Of a stretch of 64,000 nt of DNA, positions 36,712 through 46,273 are shown in pieces. A program made the position numbers and the translations under genes. Source of the DNA: Acidihalobacter sp. (GTDB lineage Bacteria > Pseudomonadota > Gammaproteobacteria > DSM-5130 > Acidihalobacteraceae). The stretch lies in NCBI GenBank assembly GCA_027013225.1, contig JALUXU010000058.1, positions 1-64,000 of the forward strand, read 5' to 3'. Numbering within the stretch: position 1 is the stretch's first letter; each line of letters begins with the position of its first letter. The notes beneath the pieces were generated by a model. The model worked only from the letters and a program-made list of their open reading frames with translations. It made no database searches and was not told the DNA's origin.

Positions 36712-38616
36712 GTGTCGAAATCGATGTCTCAATTGCAATTACGCAACGTTTCGCTTTCCATTGCTGGCAAACCGCTTCTCGATGAGGTCTTTTTGACGCT
36801 CGAGGTCGGCGAGCGATGCTGTCTCGTGGGGCGCAATGGCGTGGGCAAGTCCACTCTTTTACGGGTGATTTCAGGCGAGCAGCAAGTCGATTCCGGAGAG
36901 ATTATCCGTCGGGCTGAATTACGTATTGCCTGTCTAGGGCAAGATGTTCCGACCGAAATATGCGGCGGTGTTTACGAAGTGGTTGCGCAGGGCCTTGGTT
37001 CATTGGGCGCCTTGTGTGCCGAATATCATCAACTTGCCGATGCGATTTCTCACTCATCAGATGCAGGTCTCTTCAAGCGTTTCGAAGCCGTGCAACAGCG
37101 ACTCGAGGCCGAAGATGGATGGCGCATCGGCCAGCGCGTCGATACGGTGCTGAGCCGCATGAATCTCGATGGAGGGGCGGCGTTCGCTGATTTGTCGGGC
37201 GGGTTGAAACGGCGCGTCTTATTGGCGCGGGCACTGGTTACCGATCCCGAAGTGTTGCTGCTCGATGAACCCACCAACCACCTCGATATTGAGGCTATTG
37301 GCTGGCTGGAGACTTTTTTAGCGGATTTTGCTGGCAGTATCATATTCGTAACCCACGATCGCGCGTTTGCTCAGGCGCTGGCGACAGCTGTTCTCGATTT
37401 GGATAGAGGGCGGTTGAAGCGCTATGACTGCAGTTATTCAGACTATACCCGCCGCAAGCAGGCGGACCTGGAGGCCGAAGCTATACAGCAATCGCAATTC
37501 GATCGGCGCTTGGCACAGGAGGAAACATGGATTCGAAAGGGCATTGAGGCGCGCCGCACCCGTAATGAAGGCCGGGTGCGGGCATTGAAAAGCATGCGCG
37601 AAGCGCGTCAGGCCCGCCGCCAACGCATCGGACAGGTTTATTTTGAGCTGGATAGCACGAAAAGTTCGGGTAAGCGTGTGATCGAGGCCAAAGGGCTGGG
37701 CGTGAGCTTCGCTGGCCGACCCATCGTGCGCGATCTCGACTTGACGCTTTTGAGAGGAGACAAACTTGGCATCATCGGACCCAACGGCATAGGAAAGACG
37801 ACGATCTTGAGGCTGTTAACCGGCGATTTGAAACCGGATGTCGGCGAGTTGCGCTTTGGCACCCGGCTGGAAGTGGCCTATTTCGATCAGCAGCGCGTTC
37901 AGCTCGATTTGGAAGAGACTGTGGTCGATTATGTCGGTCAAGGGAGAACACACGTAACGATCGGAGGGCGAGAGCAGCACGTCATGGGATACCTCCAGGA
38001 TTTTTTGTTCTCTCCGCAGCGCGCTAGAACACCGATTCGGGCTTTATCTGGTGGAGAGCGGAATAGACTATTGTTGGCGCGTTTGTTTACCCGTCCGGCT
38101 AATTTGCTCATTCTTGACGAGCCCACCAATGATCTGGACGTCGAGACGTTGGAAATGCTCGAAAGTTTGTTGGTCGCTTACGAAGGCACCTTGATTCTCG
38201 TCAGCCATGACCGGAATTTTCTTGATAATGTCGTGACCAGTACCCTTGCTTATAAAGGAGACGCCCATTTTGTCGAATACGTGGGAGGGTATCAGGATTG
38301 GTTGCGGCAACGCCCAACCGAAAAAACCGACAATAAAGAACCCAAAGCGCCTGAGTCTCCAAGATCCAAGCCGGCTTGCCGTAACGCCCGTAAACTCTCT
38401 TTCAATCAACAACGCGAGCTCGATGCCCTGCCGGAGCACATAGCGGAACTCGAGGATGAGCAGGCCGCTCTAAACGCGCGCCTGGGCGATCCAGCATTGT
38501 ATCGGGAAGCGCCCGAGCAGGTGCGCGATTTCCAAAAACAGCTGGAGCGCATAAACGCAAAGCTTGATCAAGCTTTCCAAAAATGGGAAACTCTGGAGGC
38601 CCTGAGAACCGGTTGA
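36712..38616 (+). CDS. ABC-F family ATPase (Uup-like)
   Basis: Two ABC domains: GRNGVGKST / GPNGIGKTT; LLLDEPTNHLD / LILDEPTNDLD; coiled-coil C-terminus. Confidence 0.95.
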   Translation: MSKSMSQLQLRNVSLSIAGKPLLDEVFLTLEVGERCCLVGRNGVGKSTLLRVISGEQQVDSGEIIRRAELRIACLGQDVPTEICGGVYEVVAQGLGSLGALCAEYHQLADAISHSSDAGLFKRFEAVQQRLEAEDGWRIGQRVDTVLSRMNLDGGAAFADLSGGLKRRVLLARALVTDPEVLLLDEPTNHLDIEAIGWLETFLADFAGSIIFVTHDRAFAQALATAVLDLDRGRLKRYDCSYSDYTRRKQADLEAEAIQQSQFDRRLAQEETWIRKGIEARRTRNEGRVRALKSMREARQARRQRIGQVYFELDSTKSSGKRVIEAKGLGVSFAGRPIVRDLDLTLLRGDKLGIIGPNGIGKTTILRLLTGDLKPDVGELRFGTRLEVAYFDQQRVQLDLEETVVDYVGQGRTHVTIGGREQHVMGYLQDFLFSPQRARTPIRALSGGERNRLLLARLFTRPANLLILDEPTNDLDVETLEMLESLLVAYEGTLILVSHDRNFLDNVVTSTLAYKGDAHFVEYVGGYQDWLRQRPTEKTDNKEPKAPESPRSKPACRNARKLSFNQQRELDALPEHIAELEDEQAALNARLGDPALYREAPEQVRDFQKQLERINAKLDQAFQKWETLEALRTG

Positions 38617-39135
38617 GGTTGCTTGGGCCGCGCAATGGATGGCAAGCAGTCCAGAAGGAAATTGAGCTTTCCAGTGGTTTCCAGCTGAGTTGTCCGAACT
38701 TCTGCGAAGACCCTCGAAATCATAAAGATGCGTTGACGAGGGTCGTTACCTTCTTCAACCTCGAGCATTTGTAAACGGTATCTGATTTCGATCCTGACAA
38801 AATCACCCAAGCATAAATCGCCATGCTCCTGGCGACGTACTGATTGAACGAGCAAGGTAGATTTGGCGTATTACGCTATGCTGCGATATATCACTGCAGT
38901 CTGGTGATCGAAGTCTCCTAAAAGACGTGTGACAATTTTGCTTTATTTGAAGGAGCCGATGAGCTGGTAATGGCGTGATATGTTTTCACGCCGAAAGACA
39001 TTATGAATTCTACGCTTTGGTTTCATAAATAAATTTTGACCACTAACCATGCCTCAGGTTTTCTTCCAGAGCACCCTTGATCGCTACATCAGCATCATGG
39101 ATGTCCTTCGCGTAAACATAATAATGAGGATCTAA

Positions 39136-40293
39136 GTGTTGGCGGAATCCTTTTCTGAGCTTGATTTTGACCGAATTCTCGTAGAAAGAGCGCATGCGAA
39201 TGGAATCGCAAAACCAAGTGAGCTGCAAACCCAGCTCATGCCTGCATTGAGGAGTGGACAAAACGTTCTATTGCGTGCGAGCGACGGCGGCAATCAAAAA
39301 AGCGGCTATCTTTTGCCATTGATGCAGCACCTTCTCGGTACGGAGCCGCTGGAAGGGAAGGGGCCGCGAGCCTTGATTCTTTCGCCGAGTCGAGATGTTG
39401 CGATGCAAATCGGCCGCGACTTGAAGGCCCTTGGCAGTGGTACCCCGTTACGATTTGGGGCAGTGGTTGGAGGACGCCCTTATCCCACACAGCATCAATT
39501 ACTCAGGCGGCCGCTGGATATCCTCATTGCCACGCCTTCGCGCCTGGCGGACCATATGCGTCGCGGCCATGTGCCATTCGAACGCTTGCAGCTGCTGCTT
39601 GTGGACGCTGTCGATGAAATGTTAAGTGGTGGCATGATTGATGATGTAGATTTCATCATCGCATCAACCAAGCAAACTTCGCCGCAAACTCTTTTGCTTT
39701 CTCGCCATATTCATTCATTGGTAGAAATCTATTCGCAACGCATTCAAGGAGAAGCGCGACGCATTGAACTGGCTGTGGGGCAATCGGATGAACAAAATAT
39801 AGGAGCAGAGATGAGCGCGCTTGAAAAATCCAAAGGAGGCCCTAGGCGCAGATCACCCTATGGTCGCCTTATTCAATCGGGCAGGCCATCTGCCCACAAA
39901 AATGCCCGCAAACCCTCCACCGGTGGTGACAAAGGCGCTGGCAATGGGAGGCGAGGAGCAGGGAAAGCGGCGGGAGAACCTCAGAAAAAATCTCAACTCG
40001 GGAATAGAGGCAAATCATCACGTAGTAACGGTCGGCGTACGGGTAAGAATCCACGGCAGGTCGAGGTTCGCTTCCCCAGCGATTATGCCAACGGTCCACG
40101 CAAGACGCCCGATGCGGCCGATGTGGTGGAACAGCATCGGGAAGTGAAGCGGCATGAACCATCCAGCCAATACCTGGCTGATTATGGTTTTTCCAAAAGA
40201 ACAAAGGAACGCAAGCCAGTCACCATTACCTATCGTAACAAGGGCCGTAAAGCGGCTCGCTCCGGCGAAGAATCGGATAACAACAAATCCTGA
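39136..40293 (+). CDS. Degenerate DEAD-box-like RecA1 domain protein with basic low-complexity C-terminus
   Basis: Q-motif-like PSELQ, LILSPSRDVAMQI (motif Ia-like), LIATPSRL (Ib-like), but ASDGGNQKSG in place of AxTGxGKT and LVDAVDEML in place of DEAD; no second RecA domain. Confidence 0.82.
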   Translation: MLAESFSELDFDRILVERAHANGIAKPSELQTQLMPALRSGQNVLLRASDGGNQKSGYLLPLMQHLLGTEPLEGKGPRALILSPSRDVAMQIGRDLKALGSGTPLRFGAVVGGRPYPTQHQLLRRPLDILIATPSRLADHMRRGHVPFERLQLLLVDAVDEMLSGGMIDDVDFIIASTKQTSPQTLLLSRHIHSLVEIYSQRIQGEARRIELAVGQSDEQNIGAEMSALEKSKGGPRRRSPYGRLIQSGRPSAHKNARKPSTGGDKGAGNGRRGAGKAAGEPQKKSQLGNRGKSSRSNGRRTGKNPRQVEVRFPSDYANGPRKTPDAADVVEQHREVKRHEPSSQYLADYGFSKRTKERKPVTITYRNKGRKAARSGEESDNNKS

Positions 40294-40299
40294 TGCGGC

Positions 40300-41064
40300 T
40301 CAAGCACCGCGACTCACCGGCAGTTGACCCCAGCTTTGTGAGGTCGGCATGACTTCGATGTGATTGATGTTCACGTGTTCGGGCAGTTGAGTGGTCCAGT
40401 AAACGATCTCAGCGATGTCTTCAGCCGTGAGGGCTTTGGTCCCTGAATAGACTTGGCGCGCTTTGTTTGCATCTCCCTTGAAGCGCACCAGGGAAAATTC
40501 AGTTTCCGCCAATCCGGGTTCGATGAGGCTCACCCGTACGTGGGCGCCATGCAAGTCCGCACGCAGATTGCGGGAGAACTGCTGGACGAAGGCTTTGGTC
40601 GCCCCGTAACAGTTACCGCCGGGATAGGGCCAGCTGGCCGCGATCGATCCTATATTGACGATATGTCCACGGCGACGCTCCACCATGCGGGGTAGTATTG
40701 TTCGGGTGACATGGAGCAATCCTTTGATGTTGGTGTCCACCATCACTTCCCAATCGTTGGGATCGGCTCGATAAGCCGGCTCCAACCCTACCGCCAGGCC
40801 GGCGTTGTTTACCAGCACATCTATAGAGGCGAATGCATTGGGCAATGCTGCCAACGCTTTTTCCACCGCTTTGGCATTGCGCACATCCAGCACCAGAGGG
40901 AAAATCAAATCGTGTTCGCCTATGGTTTTTTTCAGTCTCTCCAGCCGTTCGCTTCGCCGTGCGCAGGCAATGACTCGCCAGCCTTCAGCAGCGAAGCGGC
41001 TAGCGATGGCGGCGCCAAAACCCGAGCTGGCGCCGGTGACAAGAATCGTTTTGTTTTCGGACAA
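40300..41064 (-). CDS. SDR-family oxidoreductase (YdfG-like)
   Basis: VTGASSGFGAAIASRFAAEGWRVI, NNAGLAVG, YGATKAFVQQFS. Confidence 0.95.
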   Translation of the reverse strand: MSENKTILVTGASSGFGAAIASRFAAEGWRVIACARRSERLERLKKTIGEHDLIFPLVLDVRNAKAVEKALAALPNAFASIDVLVNNAGLAVGLEPAYRADPNDWEVMVDTNIKGLLHVTRTILPRMVERRRGHIVNIGSIAASWPYPGGNCYGATKAFVQQFSRNLRADLHGAHVRVSLIEPGLAETEFSLVRFKGDANKARQVYSGTKALTAEDIAEIVYWTTQLPEHVNINHIEVMPTSQSWGQLPVSRGA

Positions 41065-41161
41065 GGCAATTTCTCCTGTCTTGGGACGAATATTTTATCC
41101 GCTCGCTAGTCGCCTAAGAGCATCCATTCTGGCACGTCCATTTCGTCCTGAGGATGAAGTA

Positions 41162-41884
41162 TCAAGGTTGGCAATCCAGCCAGGCTGGGATCATGGCAAC
41201 GGCTTGACGTAAGGACTTTCTATGTTCACGCCAGTTAGGATCATAGCAAGCCACTAGATGCCAGAAAGCCTGCGAATGATTGAGATGCACGGTGTGAGCG
41301 AGTTCATGGATGAGCACATGGCGAACAAGATTTTCCTTGAGAAACATGAGCTTCGCGTTCAAGCTGATGGCGCCTTCCCGGGTGCAACTGCCCCAGCGTG
41401 TGCGCTGTAGGCGTATGCTCAGTTTCTGATAGGAAAGGTCAGTTTGTGCGCACAGTGCGTCAAGCCGCTTTGCAAGCTCGTTTCGTGCATATTTTTTGAG
41501 CCATTCACGCAGCTCCCAGCGTATAGTTTCGGGGGCGTTTGCATCGTGTCGCAAGTGCAAGACGTTTCCTTTTTGCCTTAGCCCGGCACGGCTCGACTCC
41601 AATTCCTGATGTCTGATGAAAAATGTTTCGCCTGTCAGAGGCAAGTGCAAGCGATCGAGTGTTCCCGAACGAGGCAAGGGCTTGGTTTTGGCGAGTTGCC
41701 GCAGAATCCATTCGCGTTTGCTGTGGACGAAGGCGGCCGCTTCGGACCGACTGACATGAGCGGGATGAGTGATCGTTACCTGGCCGTACGCAGATACACT
41801 TATACGCACATGACGGGCTCGGTGCGAGATACGGAAACGGTAGCTTGCAGGCAGCTTGTCGGGAGCAACAGGTAGATTCATCAT
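41162..41884 (-). CDS. YgjP/M48-type metal-dependent hydrolase
   Basis: RWGSCTREGAISLNAKL, HELAHTVHLNHSQAFW; start Met46 of the ORF. Confidence 0.93.
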   Translation of the reverse strand: MMNLPVAPDKLPASYRFRISHRARHVRISVSAYGQVTITHPAHVSRSEAAAFVHSKREWILRQLAKTKPLPRSGTLDRLHLPLTGETFFIRHQELESSRAGLRQKGNVLHLRHDANAPETIRWELREWLKKYARNELAKRLDALCAQTDLSYQKLSIRLQRTRWGSCTREGAISLNAKLMFLKENLVRHVLIHELAHTVHLNHSQAFWHLVACYDPNWREHRKSLRQAVAMIPAWLDCQP

Positions 41885-41929
41885 GGTGTCGCACGGCGTC
41901 TCGGTATCTTGGTTCAACAGGATTGTCTC

Positions 41930-42682
41930 ATGAATGATCAGCAACTCATACGCTACAGTCGGCAGATCATGCTTCCACAAATCGATTATGCGGGGCAAAA
42001 GCGTTTGCTTGATTCCCATGCCCTGGTGGTCGGGCTCGGTGGGTTGGGGTCACCAGTCGCTTTGTATTTGGCCGCGGCAGGGGTGGGCACCCTGACACTG
42101 GCCGATTTCGATTATGTCGAACTTTCCAACCTTCAGCGTCAGATCGCGCATACGACGGGCCGCATCGATCAATTAAAGGCCGAATCGGCCGCTGCGGCGC
42201 TAGAGGCGCTCAATCCTGAAATACGAATCGAAAGTGTTACTGAACAGTTTACGCCAGAGGTGTTCAAGCAGTATGTCGAACGCGCCGATGTGATTGTCGA
42301 TTGCACCGATAATTTCGCTTCCCGTTTCGCTCTGAACGCTTTGAGCATCGAAACCGGCACGCCTCTCGTTTCCGGCGCGGCGATCCGCTTCGAAGGCCAG
42401 ATTACAGTTTTCGACCCGCGCCGCGAAGAGAGTCCCTGTTATCGCTGCTTGTATCCGCAGGCGGGGGAAGAAGCGGATACGTGTAGCCGTAACGGGATTC
42501 TCGCTCCCGTTGTCGGCATGATCGGCACCGCCCAAGCCACCGAGGCGATTAAAATGCTTACCGGCGCGGGAGAGCCGCTCGTCGGGCGCTTGTTGTTGCT
42601 CGACGCTTTGCAGATGGAATGGCGGCAGATTCGCTTGCGGCGCGATCCGCGTTGCCCTGCCTGTGGCGGTATCCATCAATAA
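41930..42682 (+). CDS. MoeB/ThiF-family adenylyltransferase
   Basis: RYSRQIMLPQID, VVGLGGLGSPVALYLAAAGVGTLTL, DCTDNFASRF; CYRC and CPAC zinc motifs. Confidence 0.95.
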   Translation: MNDQQLIRYSRQIMLPQIDYAGQKRLLDSHALVVGLGGLGSPVALYLAAAGVGTLTLADFDYVELSNLQRQIAHTTGRIDQLKAESAAAALEALNPEIRIESVTEQFTPEVFKQYVERADVIVDCTDNFASRFALNALSIETGTPLVSGAAIRFEGQITVFDPRREESPCYRCLYPQAGEEADTCSRNGILAPVVGMIGTAQATEAIKMLTGAGEPLVGRLLLLDALQMEWRQIRLRRDPRCPACGGIHQ

Positions 42683-42751
42683 CGAGAAAACGTTTAACGC
42701 CCATCTCGGCACGATCTACGCATCCATGGAGGAAATAATCGGGTTGAGGTT

Positions 42752-43606
42752 TCATGCCGGGACAGTGGCCTGACGCGGGGCGATGCGATAGGTCCAATAA
42801 AGAATGACCAAGCCGGCGACGATCATGGGTATCGAAAGCAATTGTCCCATGGTCATCCAGCCAAAGGCGACAAAGCCGAGTTGCGGATCGGGTTGACGCA
42901 GAAATTCGAGACCGAAGCGGATGATGCCATAACCGATCAGGAAAAAAGCTGAAACTGCGCCCGGTCGCCGTGGGCGCCGGGAAAACCCCCACAGAAAGGC
43001 AAACAGCGCGAGTCCCTCGCCCGCGCCCTCGAATAATTGCGAAGGGTATCGCAGCACGTCCCCCCCATAAGGAAAATAGGCGCACCACGGAAATCCTCCT
43101 TCGCATATGCGGCCGAACAAATTGCCATTGATGAAGTTGCCAAAACGCCCAGCAGCCAGTCCGAGCGGTACCAATGGCGCGACGAAATCGGTCACTGCAA
43201 ACAACGGCAAACCTTCGCGACGGGCCACCCAGGAGAGCGCCAACACGGCACCGATCAGTCCGCCGTGAAAACTCATGCCGCCTTGCCAGACAGCGAAGAT
43301 TTGCAGAGGATGATCAATATAAAGCGGCAGATTGTAAAACAGGATATAGCCGATACGACCGCCCAGATAAGCCCCCAGTTCGCCCTCGATCAGCGCCTCG
43401 ATGGCTTGTGAACGGGAAAGAGCGAATCCCGGCTTGCCGGCGCGGGCAAAAGCCAGCAACAGATACAGAGCGAAAGCGACGAGGTAGGTGAGGGCATACC
43501 AATGTACAGACACCGGCCCGATTTGAAATGCGATCGGATCGATGTTGAGGGGGTTGGGGTAACGTAATTCTTGATAAGGAAGTCCGAGCATTACTTCTTG
43601 GCTCAC
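42752..43606 (-). CDS. lgt: Prolipoprotein diacylglyceryl transferase
   Basis: GGRIGYILFYN, GGMSFHGGLIG, LAAGRFGNFINGNLFGR. Confidence 0.98.
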   Translation of the reverse strand: MSQEVMLGLPYQELRYPNPLNIDPIAFQIGPVSVHWYALTYLVAFALYLLLAFARAGKPGFALSRSQAIEALIEGELGAYLGGRIGYILFYNLPLYIDHPLQIFAVWQGGMSFHGGLIGAVLALSWVARREGLPLFAVTDFVAPLVPLGLAAGRFGNFINGNLFGRICEGGFPWCAYFPYGGDVLRYPSQLFEGAGEGLALFAFLWGFSRRPRRPGAVSAFFLIGYGIIRFGLEFLRQPDPQLGFVAFGWMTMGQLLSIPMIVAGLVILYWTYRIAPRQATVPA

Positions 43607-43727
43607 ATGTTTTATTGATTAGGGAGCGTGGCGGCCGATCGACTGGCCGCGATAACTCTCTCATGTAGAAAATAAGGCGTTAATTTGGTTTGAATTGCTA
43701 TTTACAATCGTTATCAAGGCGCCAAAA

Positions 43728-44441
43728 TCATTCTGCGAAGCGAACGATCACCCGCCGGTTTTGACGTCCCTTTTTCTCGATTTTGCTTACCATCACCCGG
43801 CCTATTTCGCCTGTTCGCCCGACATGGGTGCCGCCGCAGGGCTGTAGATCTACCCCTTCGACTTCCACCAGCCGAATCCGGCCGCTGCCACGGGGTGGAC
43901 GCACGCTCATGGTGCGCACCAATTCGGGTTGATCGTCCAGCGCCTGCTCGGTGATCCAGCGTGTGCCAACGGGCAAATCACGTTGAATCAGTGCATTGAG
44001 GGCATCTGTCAGAGTCGCTTTGTCTAAAGAAGCATCAGGGAGATCGAAGTCCAGCCGGGCCCGATCCGATCCAATCGAGCCGCCGGTCACAGGAGCATCT
44101 ATCAGCGAACAGAGGAGATGCAGGCAGGTATGCATGCGCATGTGGCTATATCGACGCTCCCAGTCGATCTCGGTCGTCACCGCTTGTGAGATCTCGAGAT
44201 CATCGGGCATGGATTCCAGGATATGCAGCAAGCTGCCTGGCGAATCGCCCTTGCGGGTGTCGATCACGCGCAGCTCGCGCCCATCGGTGAGTCGAAGATA
44301 GCCCGTATCTCCTGGCTGTCCACCGCCTTGAGGGTAGAAAACCGTGGCTTCCAGTTCCACGCCCTCTGGACGAATGGCAAGAATGCGGGTTTCGCATGCC
44401 TTGAGATAGGGGGTGGTTTCGAACAGGCGGTTACTATTCAT
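43728..44441 (-). CDS. AlaX-type alanyl-tRNA editing protein
   Basis: VFYPQGGGQPGDTG, HMRMHTCLHLLCSL, PCGGTHVGRTGEIG; start Met26 of the ORF. Confidence 0.94.
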   Translation of the reverse strand: MNSNRLFETTPYLKACETRILAIRPEGVELEATVFYPQGGGQPGDTGYLRLTDGRELRVIDTRKGDSPGSLLHILESMPDDLEISQAVTTEIDWERRYSHMRMHTCLHLLCSLIDAPVTGGSIGSDRARLDFDLPDASLDKATLTDALNALIQRDLPVGTRWITEQALDDQPELVRTMSVRPPRGSGRIRLVEVEGVDLQPCGGTHVGRTGEIGRVMVSKIEKKGRQNRRVIVRFAE

Positions 44442-44454
44442 CAATATGTTTCCT

Positions 44455-45186
44455 TTAACAGGCATCAATCGGCGGTTCGGAGGCTTCACGCGACCAGATG
44501 CGCCAGCGCCCCTCATGATACAGCTCCAAAGGCCGGAAACGGCTCTTATAACGCATTTTTTCGGATCTGGCGATCCAGTATCCCAGATAGACGTAAGGCA
44601 GTCCGCGCCGGTAGGCAGCGGCCACCTGAGTCAGGATGGCGAATGTTCCCAAGGAGCGGTGGCTTTGTTTCGGGTCGTAAAAGGTGTAGTTGGCCGACAA
44701 GCCATCGTCCAAGAGATCCGTGACCGCAACGGCGACGAGTTTTCGATCTTTTCTGAACAGGAAAAATTCGCATTCCACGCCGGGAGTACACAAAAATTCG
44801 CGAAAAGACTCCGGCGTAGGGTTGTCCATACCACCGCCTGGATGCCTCGATGCCAGATAGCGTTGATAAAGCGCAAAAATTTCATCGCTATAGGCAGGTT
44901 CGCAGCGTTCGATATGCAGGTCCTGGTTGCGTGCGGCGCAGCGTTTCTGGGTGCGGGAAGGGTGAAATTTCGCCACCGGGATACGCACTGCCACGCAAGC
45001 CTGGCAGCCGGGACATTCAGGCCGATAAACAAACAGCCCACTGCGCCGAAATCCAAACGCAAAGAGTTCACTTCGCTTCAAGTGCCGAATTCCTGCCTGA
45101 GGATCGGCCACCACATCCACTGCCCATCGCTCGGGAAGATAAGGGCACTGATGCGGGCGAGTTACATAGAATTTGAGCGCATTCAC
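44455..45186 (-). CDS. bpt: Aspartate/glutamate leucyltransferase (bacterial protein transferase)
   Basis: HQCPYLPERWA, GFRRSGLFVYRPECPGCQACVAVRIPVAKF, YVYLGYWIARSEKMRYKSRFRPLE. Confidence 0.96.
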   Translation of the reverse strand: MNALKFYVTRPHQCPYLPERWAVDVVADPQAGIRHLKRSELFAFGFRRSGLFVYRPECPGCQACVAVRIPVAKFHPSRTQKRCAARNQDLHIERCEPAYSDEIFALYQRYLASRHPGGGMDNPTPESFREFLCTPGVECEFFLFRKDRKLVAVAVTDLLDDGLSANYTFYDPKQSHRSLGTFAILTQVAAAYRRGLPYVYLGYWIARSEKMRYKSRFRPLELYHEGRWRIWSREASEPPIDAC

Positions 45187-45484
45187 TTGAGGGTTCCACT
45201 AGCCACTTACGCCATTGGTTTGCGGGCACTTGATTTCCCTGCCCCCTTGAACTAGATCCGTTTCGTCAAAGACTGTTTGGCATGCCGCACCCCCATGGGT
45301 AAGCGGGGCATCGGATTTTTCTTTGAGATTATACAGCTTGCGGGATCGGAAGATGTCTGCCAAGCCGGGTTGTCAGCCACCCCGTCTAGTGTTACGCCGA
45401 TTCGGGTGGTTTCCAGTCTTATTGAAATAAGTCAGACTCCCATGTTCCGCTGGACTGGACGCGCGGCAATTTTTTTTTCACACT

Positions 45485-46273
45485 GTGCATATGTCCATTT
45501 TTTCCGCTCTGGCCGCTCGCCTTCATCATCCCAATCCGCCTTACGATGCCGAAATCTGGAAAAATGCCAGTCACGGGCAGGGGGTGCTCACTACGCTACC
45601 AGAAACCAGCCGTCCTCGCCTATGGGCTTTGGCGCACGATTTTCTTCGTACCCGCGCGGTCAATCCCGTCGATGATCTGGCGCTGGATGACTATCAGCGC
45701 CTCAAGCTGGGCTTATTGATCGCCTTGCCTGTGCTGGAACTTGATCTTGGCTGGTATCGGGGCCTTGATGAGGTGGTGGTGTATCCCAGCGGATTTGTCC
45801 CGATGCAGACATGGCAAGACGAATTCGGCGTGGTTCATACCGAACGCCGTCCCTTGAGCGGCGAAGCCTGGGAGCAAGGCTTGCTTATCGTCTCCTGGCA
45901 AGATGTTGAAGCCGGCGGCCCTCTGGATGGACATAATGTGGTTCTGCATGAATGTGCGCATTGGCTGGATATGCAGTCTGGGGCGGCCAATGGCAGGCCG
46001 CCCTTGCATCCCGAGATGTCGCCGGAAGAGTGGACCGAGGTATTCACGCATGCCTATGACAAGTTTGTGCACCGGCCGCACCACTATCGTTCGCTCGACC
46101 CGTATGCTGCTGAGGCGCCGGCGGAATTCTTCGCCGTGGCCTGCGAGTCTTTTTTCGAAACACCACATGCTCTGAATCTCGATTTCCCCCGGGTGTATGC
46201 ACAAATCTCGGCCTTGCTGCGTCAAGACCCCCGCCAACGAATTTTTCCTGATGGTCATCAGCCATGGGCATAA
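45485..46273 (+). CDS. mtfA: MtfA-like zinc-dependent peptidase
   Basis: VVLHECAHWLDMQSGAANGRPPL HExxH-type motif, AEAPAEFFAVACESFFE. Confidence 0.94.
   Translation: MHMSIFSALAARLHHPNPPYDAEIWKNASHGQGVLTTLPETSRPRLWALAHDFLRTRAVNPVDDLALDDYQRLKLGLLIALPVLELDLGWYRGLDEVVVYPSGFVPMQTWQDEFGVVHTERRPLSGEAWEQGLLIVSWQDVEAGGPLDGHNVVLHECAHWLDMQSGAANGRPPLHPEMSPEEWTEVFTHAYDKFVHRPHHYRSLDPYAAEAPAEFFAVACESFFETPHALNLDFPRVYAQISALLRQDPRQRIFPDGHQPWA

Noticed and set aside
43640-43665. GCGGCC...GGCCGC inverted repeat between alaX and lgt considered as a terminator
   Set aside because: No T-run on either side, so not a canonical Rho-independent terminator
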